Part shown: piece after piece, positions 17,486 through 26,457 of the stretch
Layout of the letters: each line of letters begins with the position of its first letter
Numbering within the stretch: the stretch's first letter is position 1
From: JAADHG01 sp964418645
GTDB lineage: Bacteria > Bacteroidota > Bacteroidia > Flavobacteriales > Flavobacteriaceae
Assembly: GCA_964418645.1 (NCBI GenBank)
Contig: CAYQME010000007.1
Span: 1 to 64,000 of the forward strand
DNA: 64,000 nucleotides
Reading direction: 5' to 3'
Notes under the pieces: generated by a model
Told to the model about the DNA's origin: nothing
The model's database searches: none
Seen by the model: the letters and a program-made list of their open reading frames with translations, nothing else
Translations under genes and position numbers: made by a program

Positions 17486-18545
17486 ACTTTAAGTAATTTA
17501 TGTTTTTTTCTAAGGTATTAATAATTTCTTTAGACATCAAATATTCGCCTGTTAAAACAGTATAATTAGATTGCTGTTTAACTTCGTCTACTAATAATGG
17601 GCTCGTTGTAAAAAGGCCAGTTGTACCAATTACTTTACAGTTTAATTTAGTAAGCATATCGGCTCCTGAAACCGCACTCATACTGTCTGCTGATGAAAAT
17701 AATGCGCCAGATACATTACTCATAAACTGTTTATTATAGATTAGTGCTGAAGTTTCTTTTTGCAAAAGACCATCGGCTATTTCTACAATTATGTAATCTG
17801 GATTAGAAGGTTTAACTTTTTCTAAAAGGTTTTCATATAGATTTAGTAATTCTGATGTAGAACACATATAAGTTGAAGGAAAACCAAAGTCGGAAAAGTC
17901 TAAGGCTACTTTTGCACCATAATCACGCACTAAACTTTTATCTTTGGTAAAAACAGTACCAGTTAACTTAATAAACGCCACTTTTTTGCGAGCGAGTTTT
18001 AAACCTCTGGCAAGAAATGCAGCTGAAGTGGTTTTACCACTATCCATACTTGTTCCTAATGATAATATTATTTTAGGTTCAATATTTAATGGGATAGATT
18101 TATCTATCGTAGTTTCAGTATTTAAATATTTGGTGTTTATAATAGCTCCTATTTCATTAACTACATAACCGACTAAACTTAAAGTTGTTGGGCCAACCAA
18201 TTCAAACTTTTTATGTATGCTTTTTAAAACACCAATCGCACCACCTTGCCCTAGTATATGGTATGTAGAGCAATAGGAGTCTGGAATATAACCTTCCATT
18301 TGTCCTGTTGCATAACGATTTCCAAAAGTAGCCATAATTAAATCGCCTGGTAAAATGAATTTATTATTTCCTCCTACCGATTGAATTCTTGTATGTTTTC
18401 CTATGGCTTTAACTTTAAAAATAGCAACGTCTCCAGCTTTTGGCACATAACTTTTTTTAATTTCTTTATTTATTATTGTACTATTTACATCTTTACAAAT
18501 AATAGCTTTTTTTATTTTGTTTGAATTAATTTTTGTTAGTTTCAT
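17457..18545 (-). CDS. P-loop protein, DUF1611/MobB-like, of unknown function
   Basis: A 362-residue cytosolic protein with two parts. Residues 1-150 contain a beta-rich module (AGDVAIFKVKAIGKHTRIQ ... LPGDLIMATFGNRYATGQMEG) that I do not recognise. Residues 155-362 hold a P-loop nucleotide-binding domain: G164-TSMDSGK171-T-T, as in dethiobiotin-synthetase/MobB/DUF1611-type enzymes, with a second region IVEIADGLLQKET that may bind substrate. Membership in this fold class is clear; the reaction is not. The stop overlaps the start of the degenerate ABC gene by 29 bp, implying strict coupling, and a DUF2490 barrel gene lies 24 bp upstream. The three probably form one functional unit. Confidence 0.7.
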   Translation of the reverse strand: MKLTKINSNKIKKAIICKDVNSTIINKEIKKSYVPKAGDVAIFKVKAIGKHTRIQSVGGNNKFILPGDLIMATFGNRYATGQMEGYIPDSYCSTYHILGQGGAIGVLKSIHKKFELVGPTTLSLVGYVVNEIGAIINTKYLNTETTIDKSIPLNIEPKIILSLGTSMDSGKTTSAAFLARGLKLARKKVAFIKLTGTVFTKDKSLVRDYGAKVALDFSDFGFPSTYMCSTSELLNLYENLLEKVKPSNPDYIIVEIADGLLQKETSALIYNKQFMSNVSGALFSSADSMSAVSGADMLTKLNCKVIGTTGLFTTSPLLVDEVKQQSNYTVLTGEYLMSKEIINTLEKNINYLKFENKMAVNS

Positions 18546-18569
18546 AATGATAAGGTTTATTTTAGTAGG

Positions 18570-19298
18570 TTAATTTATTTTAAATGATAAGTTTGTTCCA
18601 ATAACGGAATAATCATTATCCGGTAATTGATCTGTATTAACTTCATTTTGCATGAGGTAATAAAATGAAAGTCGCATTGAAGAATCTTTAAGAGGTTTAA
18701 AACTTAAACCAGTTTTAAAGCGAAACCTTTTAAAGCCACTTGAAATGATTCCACCGTTGTAATAGTATAACTGTCCCTCAATATAGGGTGATACACTAGA
18801 CCTTCTTACATTATAGCCTAGTCTAGCTGAATAGATACTTCGGTTTTTATATTTATCTAAATCTGCAAAGAAATGCTGAAATTCAATTTTATGTTTTAAA
18901 GACAAGCGTTTTACGATATCATGTTTGTATGAAAAATTTCCATAAATACGGTCTACAGCTAAGGTGTTAAACCAACCTGATGTTGCACCTTGGTTTCTTA
19001 AAGAGTTGGTGTCATTAAAAAGACCTCTCACGTATCCACCCTCAATATATACTCTTCTTTTTATTTTATAAGATAAGGCTAATTTTGTTTGTGAAAAACT
19101 ATAATTAGTTGGCGAAGCATTAAACGCAAATAGCTGGCTTAGTTTTCCTTTTAGGTTGTCATTAATACCATAAGATACACTTACGCCGGACCATAGTTTT
19201 AAATTATTAGTAAGATCTTGTGCATTCATTGCTAGGCTAAAAAATGAAAACATCACAATAGTGATTGTTGTGTTAATTTGGGACTTAGTTAAGTTCAT
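18570..19298 (-). CDS. DUF2490 family outer membrane protein
   Basis: A 242-residue protein with a signal peptide (about 1-26, ending AMNAQ) and a beta-barrel body of the DUF2490 type (LKLWSGVSVSYGINDNLKGK ... YKHDIVKRLSLKHKIEFQHF ... SPYIEGQLYYYNGG) ending in SVIGTNLSFKIN. DUF2490 proteins are predicted outer membrane barrels of unknown role. It is the first gene of the minus-strand set barrel, P-loop protein, degenerate ABC transporter, which suggests an inner-to-outer-membrane pathway. The 613 bp upstream of its start are non-coding. Confidence 0.75.
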   Translation of the reverse strand: MNLTKSQINTTITIVMFSFFSLAMNAQDLTNNLKLWSGVSVSYGINDNLKGKLSQLFAFNASPTNYSFSQTKLALSYKIKRRVYIEGGYVRGLFNDTNSLRNQGATSGWFNTLAVDRIYGNFSYKHDIVKRLSLKHKIEFQHFFADLDKYKNRSIYSARLGYNVRRSSVSPYIEGQLYYYNGGIISSGFKRFRFKTGLSFKPLKDSSMRLSFYYLMQNEVNTDQLPDNDYSVIGTNLSFKIN

Positions 19299-19911
19299 TT
19301 GTTATAATTTTAATTTTAGTTAAGCTTGGGCAAACATACAAATTAATATTTATTTTATCGACAAAATGCTATATATATCGATGAAAAGCATTATTACTAT
19401 AATTTTGAATAGGTTTGCCTTGTTTATATATATATAACAATTAAGAAACAAAAACTCCCCTAAAAAAATTTAAAAAAAATAGTTTTTCTACATAAGAAAA
19501 AAAATATACTGTATTTTTGGCTAAGATTAAGCTGCGTTTCATTGTTAATAAACTACGCTTAAATGTTAATAATTTCGATAAAAATGTAGGAAAATATCTA
19601 ATTAATTACACTTTATCGATTATATTATGCATTTCATCGTATATTTTTATTCCTGCTGCTACTTGGTTCTACATTTACAATTCTTAATAAGCCCCAAACA
19701 ATTTCCCTCTGCTTTTTAAGAAAATTAATTTATCCATTTATTACAATTTTTATTTTTAAAATTGTGAACCCTCAAAATTATTTTAAAAACACATTTTGTG
19801 TTTAGTTATTTATTAGTCCATTGTGCTCCCTCACAAATCTAGAAACTATTATTAGTACGTTTTAAAAACAATTAATAATTAGAATCAAGTATAACCCTAA
19901 ATAAATAACTT
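19299..19911. other. 613-bp AT-rich intergenic region with repeated TTTATCGA sites
   Basis: No gene is seen in the six frames. The octamer TTTATCGA occurs at 19354-19361, in reverse at 19575-19582 and again at 19612-19619, with TATATCGA at 19374-19381. It lies between two divergent units: the DUF2490 gene (minus) and the secreted peptide gene (plus). Long homopolymers and a TA repeat (19424-19438) are also present. It is plausibly a divergent promoter with regulator sites, but no consensus promoter pair was identified. Confidence 0.4.
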
Positions 19912-20085
19912 ATGAAAGCCCTAAAAATTACATTAATGTTAGCCGTATTTTCTTTAACATTTTCAGGAACAAGTAACACAGAAATTACACCTACTAATGA
20001 CACTATCCAAAAGATAGACAAAAACCAATTTAAATATATTTCTGATGTTACTAAAAAAACAAATAAGCCTAATCAGCGCGCATAA
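19912..20085 (+). CDS. Small secreted peptide of unknown function
   Basis: An ATG-started frame of 57 codons. Residues 1-22 form a signal peptide (KALKITLMLAVFSLTFSG), leaving a hydrophilic mature peptide of about 35 residues, rich in Lys, Asn and Thr and ending NQRA. It lies 153 bp before the histidine kinase gene on the same strand. No family is recognised. Secretion and a signalling or structural role are inference; a spurious frame is possible but the signal peptide is convincing. Confidence 0.55.
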   Translation: MKALKITLMLAVFSLTFSGTSNTEITPTNDTIQKIDKNQFKYISDVTKKTNKPNQRA

Positions 20086-20205
20086 ATTTTATATTTTTTT
20101 GATTTATTAAGGCATTTTGCAGATAACGCAAGGTGCCTTTTTAAATTATTATTAGATATTGTATTAAGATTTGTATCTTCACTAGTGACATGTCATATTT
20201 TATTC

Positions 20206-20213
20206 TAAATTTG
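20206..20213 (+). promoter_or_regulatory. Perfect -7 element (TAAATTTG) before the histidine kinase
   Basis: TAAATTTG matches the Bacteroidota TAnnTTTG element exactly. A matching TTTG at the expected 19-20 bp upstream was not found, so the promoter is weak or partly different. It lies 26 bp before the TTG start of the kinase. Confidence 0.35.
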
Positions 20214-20238
20214 AGATGTTATCTTAATACACTCAAAA

Positions 20239-22263
20239 TTGTTTAAATTTTATTTACTAATATTATTTTTTATTGTTTCATTAGGAATAAATGCACAAAA
20301 TGAAAGTTTTTATGCAAAACTAGATAGTATTGAATCTTTAAGAAAACTATCTAAGGATTCTAATCTAGAAATAGATGTACGACTGTTGCATGCCAGAAAC
20401 GCTAGTCTTTTTTCCGAAGAGTTAAATATAGATACTACCATATTAAAAAGTAACAGATATTTATCACTTGTTTATCTCAATATGGACAAGTACAATCTAT
20501 ATAGGGATATTAACCATAAAAACTTAAAATTAGCTAACAAGCTAAAAGATTCTGTTGCACTGGGAATAGCTAATAACAATTTAGGATGGTATCACCATGT
20601 TAAATCACAAAGTGATAGTTCGTATTATTATTATTATAATGCTGCAAAAATATTTCAGGTATTAGGTGATAAACTAAGTGAAGGGGAAGCTCTTCTAAGT
20701 ATTGCAGATATTCAAGAAACAGTAAAAGATTATATTGGGAGTGAAGAAACTGCAGTGAGAGCTATCTCATTAGTTGAACAATTTCCAGAAACAGAGAGAA
20801 ATAGAATTACTTTATGGTCCCTATATAATTTGCTTGGGGTCATTTCAGAGCGACTCAAAAATCATGATGAAGCCATAGAAAACTATAAAAAGTGTATTGA
20901 AATTACTAGGGAAATGGAAGAACCATTATATTATTATTTGAGTACAAGAAATAATATGGGATTTTCTTATAGCCAAAAAGGTGATTTAGAAAAAGCATTA
21001 CCTATTTATAAAGAAGTATTAAATGATAAATTATTGTTTACAATTGATACTGAGTTATATGTAGATGTATTAGATAACGCAGCTCATACCAGATTTTTAA
21101 GTAATGATACGGATTTAAAGGGAATAGATAACCAATTTAAAAAAGCCTATAAAATTAGTGATAGTATTCAATATCAGTCTGGGTTGATATCTGTAATGAA
21201 TGACATGTCAGAATTTTATAGTGCTATCGGTAAAAAAGATTCTGCTTTGGTACTCTCTAAAAAAGCTTATAGATTAGCTAAAGACGTCAACTCAAATAAT
21301 AAGGTTCTAAAATCTTTAATGGCTTTGTCTAAGCTAGATGTAGGATTAAGTAGTAAGGAATATTTGGAAGAATACATCAAACTCAATGATAGCCTCTTAG
21401 AAAATGAACGCGCTATTAGGAATAAGTTTGCTAGAGTTAAATTTGAGGTTGATAAAATAGAAGCTGATAACGAAAAGCTATCTAAAGAAAGACTGCTATT
21501 TTTATCGATTGCAGTTGTATTATTATTTAGTGCATCCTTATTGTATATAGTAATTGCACAACGTTCTAAAAACAGAAAATTAAGATTCATTCAACAACAA
21601 CAAGAGACCAATGAAGAGATTTACAATCTTATGTTGGCGCAACAAGACAAAGTAGAAGAAGGTAGAACACAGGAAAAAAAGCGTATTTCAGAAGAACTCC
21701 ACGATGGTATTTTAGGACGTTTATTTGGAACAAGATTGAGCTTAGACAGCTTAAATATGATGCAAACCGATGAAGCTGTAAAAACACGGAGTCAATATAT
21801 TAATGAGTTAAAGACCATAGAAACTGAGATTAGAAAAATATCTCACGATTTAAATGCCGATTTTATTTCAGGTTCAAGTTTTATAGATATCATTAAAACC
21901 TTAATTGAAACACAAACAAAAGCCTATAAATTAGAATATACATTTGATGAAGATCATGATATTAATTGGGAAGATGTCCCCAACAAAACTAAAATACATA
22001 TATACAGGATGTTGCAAGAAACCATGCAAAACATCTATAAACATGCCAATGCAAATCTTATAAAAATTAGTTTTCAATTAAAAAATAACGTAATTTTAAT
22101 AGCTATTGAAGATGATGGTTCTGGGTTTAATGTGAGCAAATCAAGAAAAGGGATTGGTTTAAAAAATATTGATTCTAGAGTTAGAGACGTTGGTGGTAAA
22201 GCTGAAGTATTTTCAAAAATAGATATTGGTACCATAATAAAAATTACAATACCAATAGAATAA
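20239..22263 (+). CDS. TPR-containing sensor histidine kinase (NarX/DesK type)
   Basis: A 674-residue kinase: signal peptide (about 1-20, ending INAQ), periplasmic TPR region (about 60-390), one membrane helix (about 418-438), HisKA_3 dimerisation domain with the phosphoacceptor H488 in SEELHDGILGR, and an HATPase domain ending the protein (IAIEDDGSGF and GIGLKNIDSR are the N- and G-box matches). The periplasmic TPR sensor is a frequent flavobacterial plan. The only start that keeps the signal peptide is TTG at 20239; no in-frame ATG is available. The cognate regulator follows after 6 bp, so the two form a two-component system; the signal sensed is unknown. Confidence 0.92.
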   Translation: MFKFYLLILFFIVSLGINAQNESFYAKLDSIESLRKLSKDSNLEIDVRLLHARNASLFSEELNIDTTILKSNRYLSLVYLNMDKYNLYRDINHKNLKLANKLKDSVALGIANNNLGWYHHVKSQSDSSYYYYYNAAKIFQVLGDKLSEGEALLSIADIQETVKDYIGSEETAVRAISLVEQFPETERNRITLWSLYNLLGVISERLKNHDEAIENYKKCIEITREMEEPLYYYLSTRNNMGFSYSQKGDLEKALPIYKEVLNDKLLFTIDTELYVDVLDNAAHTRFLSNDTDLKGIDNQFKKAYKISDSIQYQSGLISVMNDMSEFYSAIGKKDSALVLSKKAYRLAKDVNSNNKVLKSLMALSKLDVGLSSKEYLEEYIKLNDSLLENERAIRNKFARVKFEVDKIEADNEKLSKERLLFLSIAVVLLFSASLLYIVIAQRSKNRKLRFIQQQQETNEEIYNLMLAQQDKVEEGRTQEKKRISEELHDGILGRLFGTRLSLDSLNMMQTDEAVKTRSQYINELKTIETEIRKISHDLNADFISGSSFIDIIKTLIETQTKAYKLEYTFDEDHDINWEDVPNKTKIHIYRMLQETMQNIYKHANANLIKISFQLKNNVILIAIEDDGSGFNVSKSRKGIGLKNIDSRVRDVGGKAEVFSKIDIGTIIKITIPIE

Positions 22264-22269
22264 TTAGGT

Positions 22270-22941
22270 ATGGAGCAGCATGTAAAAATATTAATGGTAG
22301 ATGATCACCCAATGATTATAGAAGGTTATCAAAACACCTTGATTGCTACAAAAAAAGAATCTCAACTGTTAGATATTGATATTGCTCATGATTGTGATAT
22401 GGCAAACGAGCTTATCAAGAAAGCCGCAAATACACAACATTACGACGTGCTGTTTTTCGACATTAGCTTACCAGCTTCAAAAGATGGATTGATTACATCA
22501 GGAGAAGATCTTGCCAAAATTGCCAGAGTGTATTTACCAAAAGGGAAAATTATTATTTTAACCATGTTTAATGAATCCTTTAGAATCTTAAATATCATTA
22601 AAGAAATAAACCCAGAAGGACTTCTAATTAAAAGTGATTTAACATCAAGTGAACTCGCTGAAGCATTTCAGCACATACTAAATAGCGAAACGTATTATAG
22701 TAGTACAGTTAGTAATTTCTTAAACACATCTATTACTAGTGATATTTATGTAGATGAGACTAACAGAAAAATTTTGCACTTACTCTCACAAGGTATAAAA
22801 ACCAGAAGTTTAAAAGAACACATTGATTTATCTATGAGTGCTATTGAAAAGCGAAAAAAACAATTAAAGCTGTTATTTTCTATCGAAGACGGTAAAGACG
22901 AAACTTTAATTAAAGAAGCAAGGACTAAAGGCTTTTTGTAA
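22270..22941 (+). CDS. NarL/LuxR-type response regulator
   Basis: A 223-residue regulator: receiver domain with D11-D12 at the acidic pocket, phosphoacceptor D64 (LFFDISLP) and K114 region (LIKSDLT), then a C-terminal helix-turn-helix (about 150-215, RKILHLLSQGIKTRSLKEH ... SMSAIEKRKKQLK). The helix-turn-helix is short and the usual LuxR-family residues are only partly conserved. It is coupled to the upstream histidine kinase by a 6-bp spacer and should be its partner. Tandem direct repeats just after the gene (23034-23068) may be its binding sites. Confidence 0.9.
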   Translation: MEQHVKILMVDDHPMIIEGYQNTLIATKKESQLLDIDIAHDCDMANELIKKAANTQHYDVLFFDISLPASKDGLITSGEDLAKIARVYLPKGKIIILTMFNESFRILNIIKEINPEGLLIKSDLTSSELAEAFQHILNSETYYSSTVSNFLNTSITSDIYVDETNRKILHLLSQGIKTRSLKEHIDLSMSAIEKRKKQLKLLFSIEDGKDETLIKEARTKGFL

Positions 22942-23033
22942 TATAATTCTTTATCATCAATTTTTATTTCGTTAAAGTTGATATTTTTTCCAAAATAAAA
23001 ACCTTCTTAACCGACTGCTAATACTAGATATTA

Positions 23034-23068
23034 CGGTTTTTCCGCACCAAGTTTGCGGTTTTTCCACA
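23034..23068. repeat. Two-turn-spaced direct repeat CGGTTTTTCC[G/A]CA
   Basis: CGGTTTTTCCGCA at 23034-23046 and CGGTTTTTCCACA at 23056-23068 are 22 bp apart, two helical turns. This spacing is typical of tandem binding sites for a dimeric regulator. They lie between the response regulator and the next gene. Confidence 0.45.
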
Positions 23069-23162
23069 TCAAAAAATCCCTAATAAAACGTAAATTAGCT
23101 ATATCAACGAAAGATTTGATTATCCCTCTAATTTATTTGTTGAATTAATAGCAATTGACACG

Positions 23163-23196
23163 GCCTTATGATTATTCTTTAATCATAAGGCTTTTT
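23163..23196 (+). terminator. Intrinsic terminator with perfect 12-bp stem
   Basis: GCCTTATGATTA (23163-23174) pairs perfectly with TAATCATAAGGC (23180-23191) around a 5-nt loop, followed by a T tract. Plus-strand orientation; it lies 220 bp after the response regulator and could end its transcript or a transcript starting nearer. Confidence 0.65.
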
Positions 23197-23198
23197 CT

Positions 23199-23702
23199 TT
23201 AAAAGAAATCGCTTTTATAGTCCCAAAATTTTACTATAAAAAGGCCTAAATAAATTACAGCCACTACAAATTTTATAAAAGTTGAGGTCAAGAAACCTAA
23301 GAATGAACCAAAAGCTGCTTTTAAAGCTCTATCAGAGTTACTTTTGTTTAGTAGCTCACCAACGTAAGCACCAATAAAAGGCCAAACAATAATTCCAAAC
23401 ACTCCTAAAATTGGAAAGAAAATAGCAACTAATAACCCAATTGTTGTTCCAATCATTCCAGCTTTACTACCGCCAAATTTTTTTGTGCCTAAAGCAGGAA
23501 TTATATAATCCAGTAGCCAAATAAGTATAGCTATTACTAAAGTAATTCCTAAAAACGTCCAATTCATAGGGACTACATCTGTTAGATGAAAAATTAATAA
23601 ACCTATCCAACTCGTTAGGGGACCAGGCAAAATGGGTAACATACTACCAATAATACCAAGTAGCATGAATAAAGCAGCAATAATAACTAGAAAGATATCC
23701 AT
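23199..23702 (-). CDS. DUF456 family membrane protein
   Basis: A 167-residue integral membrane protein, four or five helices, in the DUF456 family (MDIFLVIIAALFMLLGIIGS then the Pro-rich LPGPLTSWIGLLI and the loop ALGTKKFGGSKAGMIGTTIG). An upstream ATG would add 15 residues, but the start at 23702 matches where family members begin. The function of DUF456 is unknown. The gene is transcribed alone, ending beside the hairpin at 23163-23196, and has no close partner. Confidence 0.87.
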   Translation of the reverse strand: MDIFLVIIAALFMLLGIIGSMLPILPGPLTSWIGLLIFHLTDVVPMNWTFLGITLVIAILIWLLDYIIPALGTKKFGGSKAGMIGTTIGLLVAIFFPILGVFGIIVWPFIGAYVGELLNKSNSDRALKAAFGSFLGFLTSTFIKFVVAVIYLGLFIVKFWDYKSDFF

Positions 23703-23890
23703 TAGTGAAGTTTTAAAGTTTGTCTGTATGACGAAGATAGGATACAAATGTTACATCCTTTAATTATACAATCTCATAATTATTTTATACAAAGACTAAC
23801 AATAAGTTTGGCTCAATTGTTGCTATAATTTGTCGAATCTAAGTTTATGTATCTGTTTTAAATTGATTCATAATCTAAAAACTAGCTCAA

Positions 23891-25126
23891 ATGAAAAAAC
23901 AATTACTGTTTATTATAGGAATTATTTTCTTAGCAAATTTTCAAAACACGATTTATGCGCAAAGTCTAGCAACAGATAGTCTATATTCTAAAACCTTAAA
24001 TGAATATCGTAACTTTTGGGTGCAACTTCCAGAAAATTATAACCCAAAAAGTAATATAAAATATCCAGTAGTATATTTATTAGATGGGTTTTCACTAAGA
24101 GAAGAGTTGGAGTTAGTCTATAATAATTATTGGGGACATTATTTGCCAAATATGATTCTTGTTGGTATTTCTAACAGAAGTAATAGAACAAGAGATTTAA
24201 CAACTTCACAAATTAAAATGAGACGAGGCCTTAGTATGGATCAAGATACTGGAGGAGCAGAAAATTTCACGAGCTTTATAGAAAATGAACTTATTACATA
24301 TATAGACAGTCATTACCCTACAATATCATTTAGAACATTAATAGGGCATTCTTATGCTGGCTTGTTTACCATAAATATGCTGATTAATCATACACATATT
24401 TTTAAAAATTATATTGCTATTGACCCAAGTCTTGATTGGGATAATCAAAAATTATTAAAACAGGCTAAAGCAAAACTTGAAACAGAAGATTTTAAAGATA
24501 AATCACTTTTTGTGTCTCTTGCAGCAGAGCAACTACATATGTGGGATGAAAATATTACCTTAGATAATATTATGGAGGACAGCTCTGAATTTAGTTTATT
24601 TGCACGTTCTATTCTAGAGTTTTCAAAGTTTGCCGAAACACAAAAACAAAACGGACTGAATTTTTCATGGAAAGTTTATCCTGAAGATTTGCATGGTACA
24701 GTACCTTTGCCATCCATTAGAGATGGATTAGTTTTTCTTTTTGATTGGTTTCAATTTAAACATCCTCAAAAATATAATAACCCAGAGACCACTGTAGAAG
24801 AACTGATTGAGTTGTTAAGAATTCAGGGAGAGATTTATACCAAACATTTTGGCTACCCGATGGCTCCAATGATTGAAGAGATGTTAAATGCCTATGGTTA
24901 TATGAATTTACAAATGGGTTTTTCCGATAAGGCAGAATTATTCTTTAAAATGAATGTGGAATATTATCCTAATAGCGCTAATGGTTATGATTCGCTAGCA
25001 GAATATTACGAATCTCAAAATGATTATACTAATGCATTAAAAAATGTTACAAAAGCATATGAGATAAATAACAGCAATTATTTTAAAGAACGAATAACAA
25101 AAATAAAAGCAAAAATGAAAGAGTAA
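23891..25126 (+). CDS. Secreted esterase-D-like alpha/beta hydrolase with TPR tail
   Basis: A 411-residue protein with a signal peptide (about 1-24, ending IYAQ). The hydrolase part (about 35-305) belongs to the esterase family that includes IroE and enterochelin-type esterases: substrate region ILVGISNRSNRTRDLT, nucleophile in LIGHSYAGLFTI and catalytic His in EDLHGTVPLPS. The last about 100 residues (about 310-411) look like TPR repeats. The substrate is unknown; siderophore or ester hydrolysis are options. It precedes a TPR gene by 17 bp. Confidence 0.85.
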   Translation: MKKQLLFIIGIIFLANFQNTIYAQSLATDSLYSKTLNEYRNFWVQLPENYNPKSNIKYPVVYLLDGFSLREELELVYNNYWGHYLPNMILVGISNRSNRTRDLTTSQIKMRRGLSMDQDTGGAENFTSFIENELITYIDSHYPTISFRTLIGHSYAGLFTINMLINHTHIFKNYIAIDPSLDWDNQKLLKQAKAKLETEDFKDKSLFVSLAAEQLHMWDENITLDNIMEDSSEFSLFARSILEFSKFAETQKQNGLNFSWKVYPEDLHGTVPLPSIRDGLVFLFDWFQFKHPQKYNNPETTVEELIELLRIQGEIYTKHFGYPMAPMIEEMLNAYGYMNLQMGFSDKAELFFKMNVEYYPNSANGYDSLAEYYESQNDYTNALKNVTKAYEINNSNYFKERITKIKAKMKE

Positions 25127-25143
25127 TAGTTTATCTTTTTTAT

Positions 25144-26277
25144 ATGAATAAAAACCTATTAATAATCATATCATTATTTGTGTTTAAAACTGAAGCACAA
25201 ACTTCGGTTTTAAGCGTTGCAGATAGCTTGTATCTTAATGGTAATTATACAAAGTGTATTGTGGCTTATAAAAAGATTCAAAATCAATCACAGGTTTATA
25301 GCAAGATAGCAAACGCGTATATGGCTTTAGGGAATTATGATGAAGCATTATCAAATTATAAAAACAGTATTGAAGCCAATCCAGATAATGCATTACTAAA
25401 ATATGAATACGCAAAATTGCTGTCTAAAACAAAAAAGTATAAAGAAGCTTTAGATGTTTTTTATCAACTCATAGATATTGATTATAAAAATCCAAATTAT
25501 CATTACGAAAGTGGCTTGGTCTTAGAAAAATTAAAAGATTCTACGGCGCAAAACAGATTTTATAGTGCATTTCAATTGGATAGCACGCATCAAAAAGCCA
25601 TTTTTCGAATGGCTCGATTTCATGTTAAAAAACGACATTATAAAACTGCAAATCATTATATAGATATTGGCTTAAAAACATACTCTAATAATAAAGACTT
25701 AATAAGTTTAAAAGCACAAAACTACTATAACAAAAAAGATTATGATAATGCTGTTATTTGGTTTGAAAAACTAATAGCACTTAATGAGACGTCGCAATTT
25801 ATTCATGAGAAATTGAGCATGAGTTATGCGCAAATTTATGAGTTTGAGAAAGCTATCGAACAAGGGCGATTAGCCTTAGAATACGACCCAAATAATACCA
25901 ATAACTTGTTTATTCAAGGGGAATTATACGAACGTATAGACGACTATGAAAATGCTGAAAAGTATATGCTACAAGCTTTATTGTTACAGGACTTGCCTCT
26001 GGATGAAGAATATTTGAAATTGGCATCTGTATATAACAGACAACAAAAATACAAAGAAGGTATTGAAGCTTACAAACGTGCTATAGAGGAAAACCCCAAA
26101 GATGAAAGGGCGCATTTTTTGCTAATTTTCACTAAAGATCAGTATTATAAAGATATTGATACTAGAATTAAGCTATACGAAAATTTTAAAAACAAGTTCC
26201 CTAAAAGTAAATATATTGATATTATAGACTATCGTATTGCCGAATTAAAAGAAGAAAAATTCTTAAAAAAGGATTAA
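25144..26277 (+). CDS. TPR-repeat periplasmic protein
   Basis: A 377-residue protein with a short signal peptide (about 1-19, ending TEAQ) and about nine TPR repeats through the whole body (for example YDEALSNYKNSIEANPDNAL, then YENAEKYMLQALLLQDLPLD). TPR proteins mediate protein binding. It lies 17 bp behind the esterase gene and is probably co-transcribed with it; no catalytic motif is seen. Its exact role is unknown. Confidence 0.85.
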   Translation: MNKNLLIIISLFVFKTEAQTSVLSVADSLYLNGNYTKCIVAYKKIQNQSQVYSKIANAYMALGNYDEALSNYKNSIEANPDNALLKYEYAKLLSKTKKYKEALDVFYQLIDIDYKNPNYHYESGLVLEKLKDSTAQNRFYSAFQLDSTHQKAIFRMARFHVKKRHYKTANHYIDIGLKTYSNNKDLISLKAQNYYNKKDYDNAVIWFEKLIALNETSQFIHEKLSMSYAQIYEFEKAIEQGRLALEYDPNNTNNLFIQGELYERIDDYENAEKYMLQALLLQDLPLDEEYLKLASVYNRQQKYKEGIEAYKRAIEENPKDERAHFLLIFTKDQYYKDIDTRIKLYENFKNKFPKSKYIDIIDYRIAELKEEKFLKKD

Positions 26278-26315
26278 CATATAAAGGCAATTGATTAAAA
26301 AATGTCATACTGAGA

Positions 26316-26418
26316 TGTCACATTGAGCATGTCGAAGTGTTTTTAATTGAAAAGAATTCCTCGATGCTTTGCTTTGAGGGTTCCGTTGAAATTGTCATTC
26401 CTTCGAAGGCAGGAATCC
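26316..26418. repeat. Intergenic palindromic repeat cluster
   Basis: The gap before the lipoprotein gene holds two dispersed repeats. One begins TGTCACATTGAGCATGTC at about 26316 and relates to copies at 27802 and 30720. The other (about 26391-26418, ATTGTCATTCCTTCGAAGGC) relates to copies at 30348, 42975 and 47427. No gene is present. These resemble short dispersed elements of flavobacteria; mobility is not shown. Confidence 0.6.
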
Positions 26419-26457
26419 ATAAAAAAATTGTATTTTTCAGTTTTCTGTTAATTACCA

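Noticed and set aside
19424..19438. TA repeat as a possible origin or toxin promoter
   Set aside because: Only a short simple repeat in AT-rich DNA; no DnaA-box cluster or gene context.
23703..23747. Extended start for the DUF456 protein
   Set aside because: The extra 15 residues are not expected in the family; the ATG at 23702 matches the usual start.
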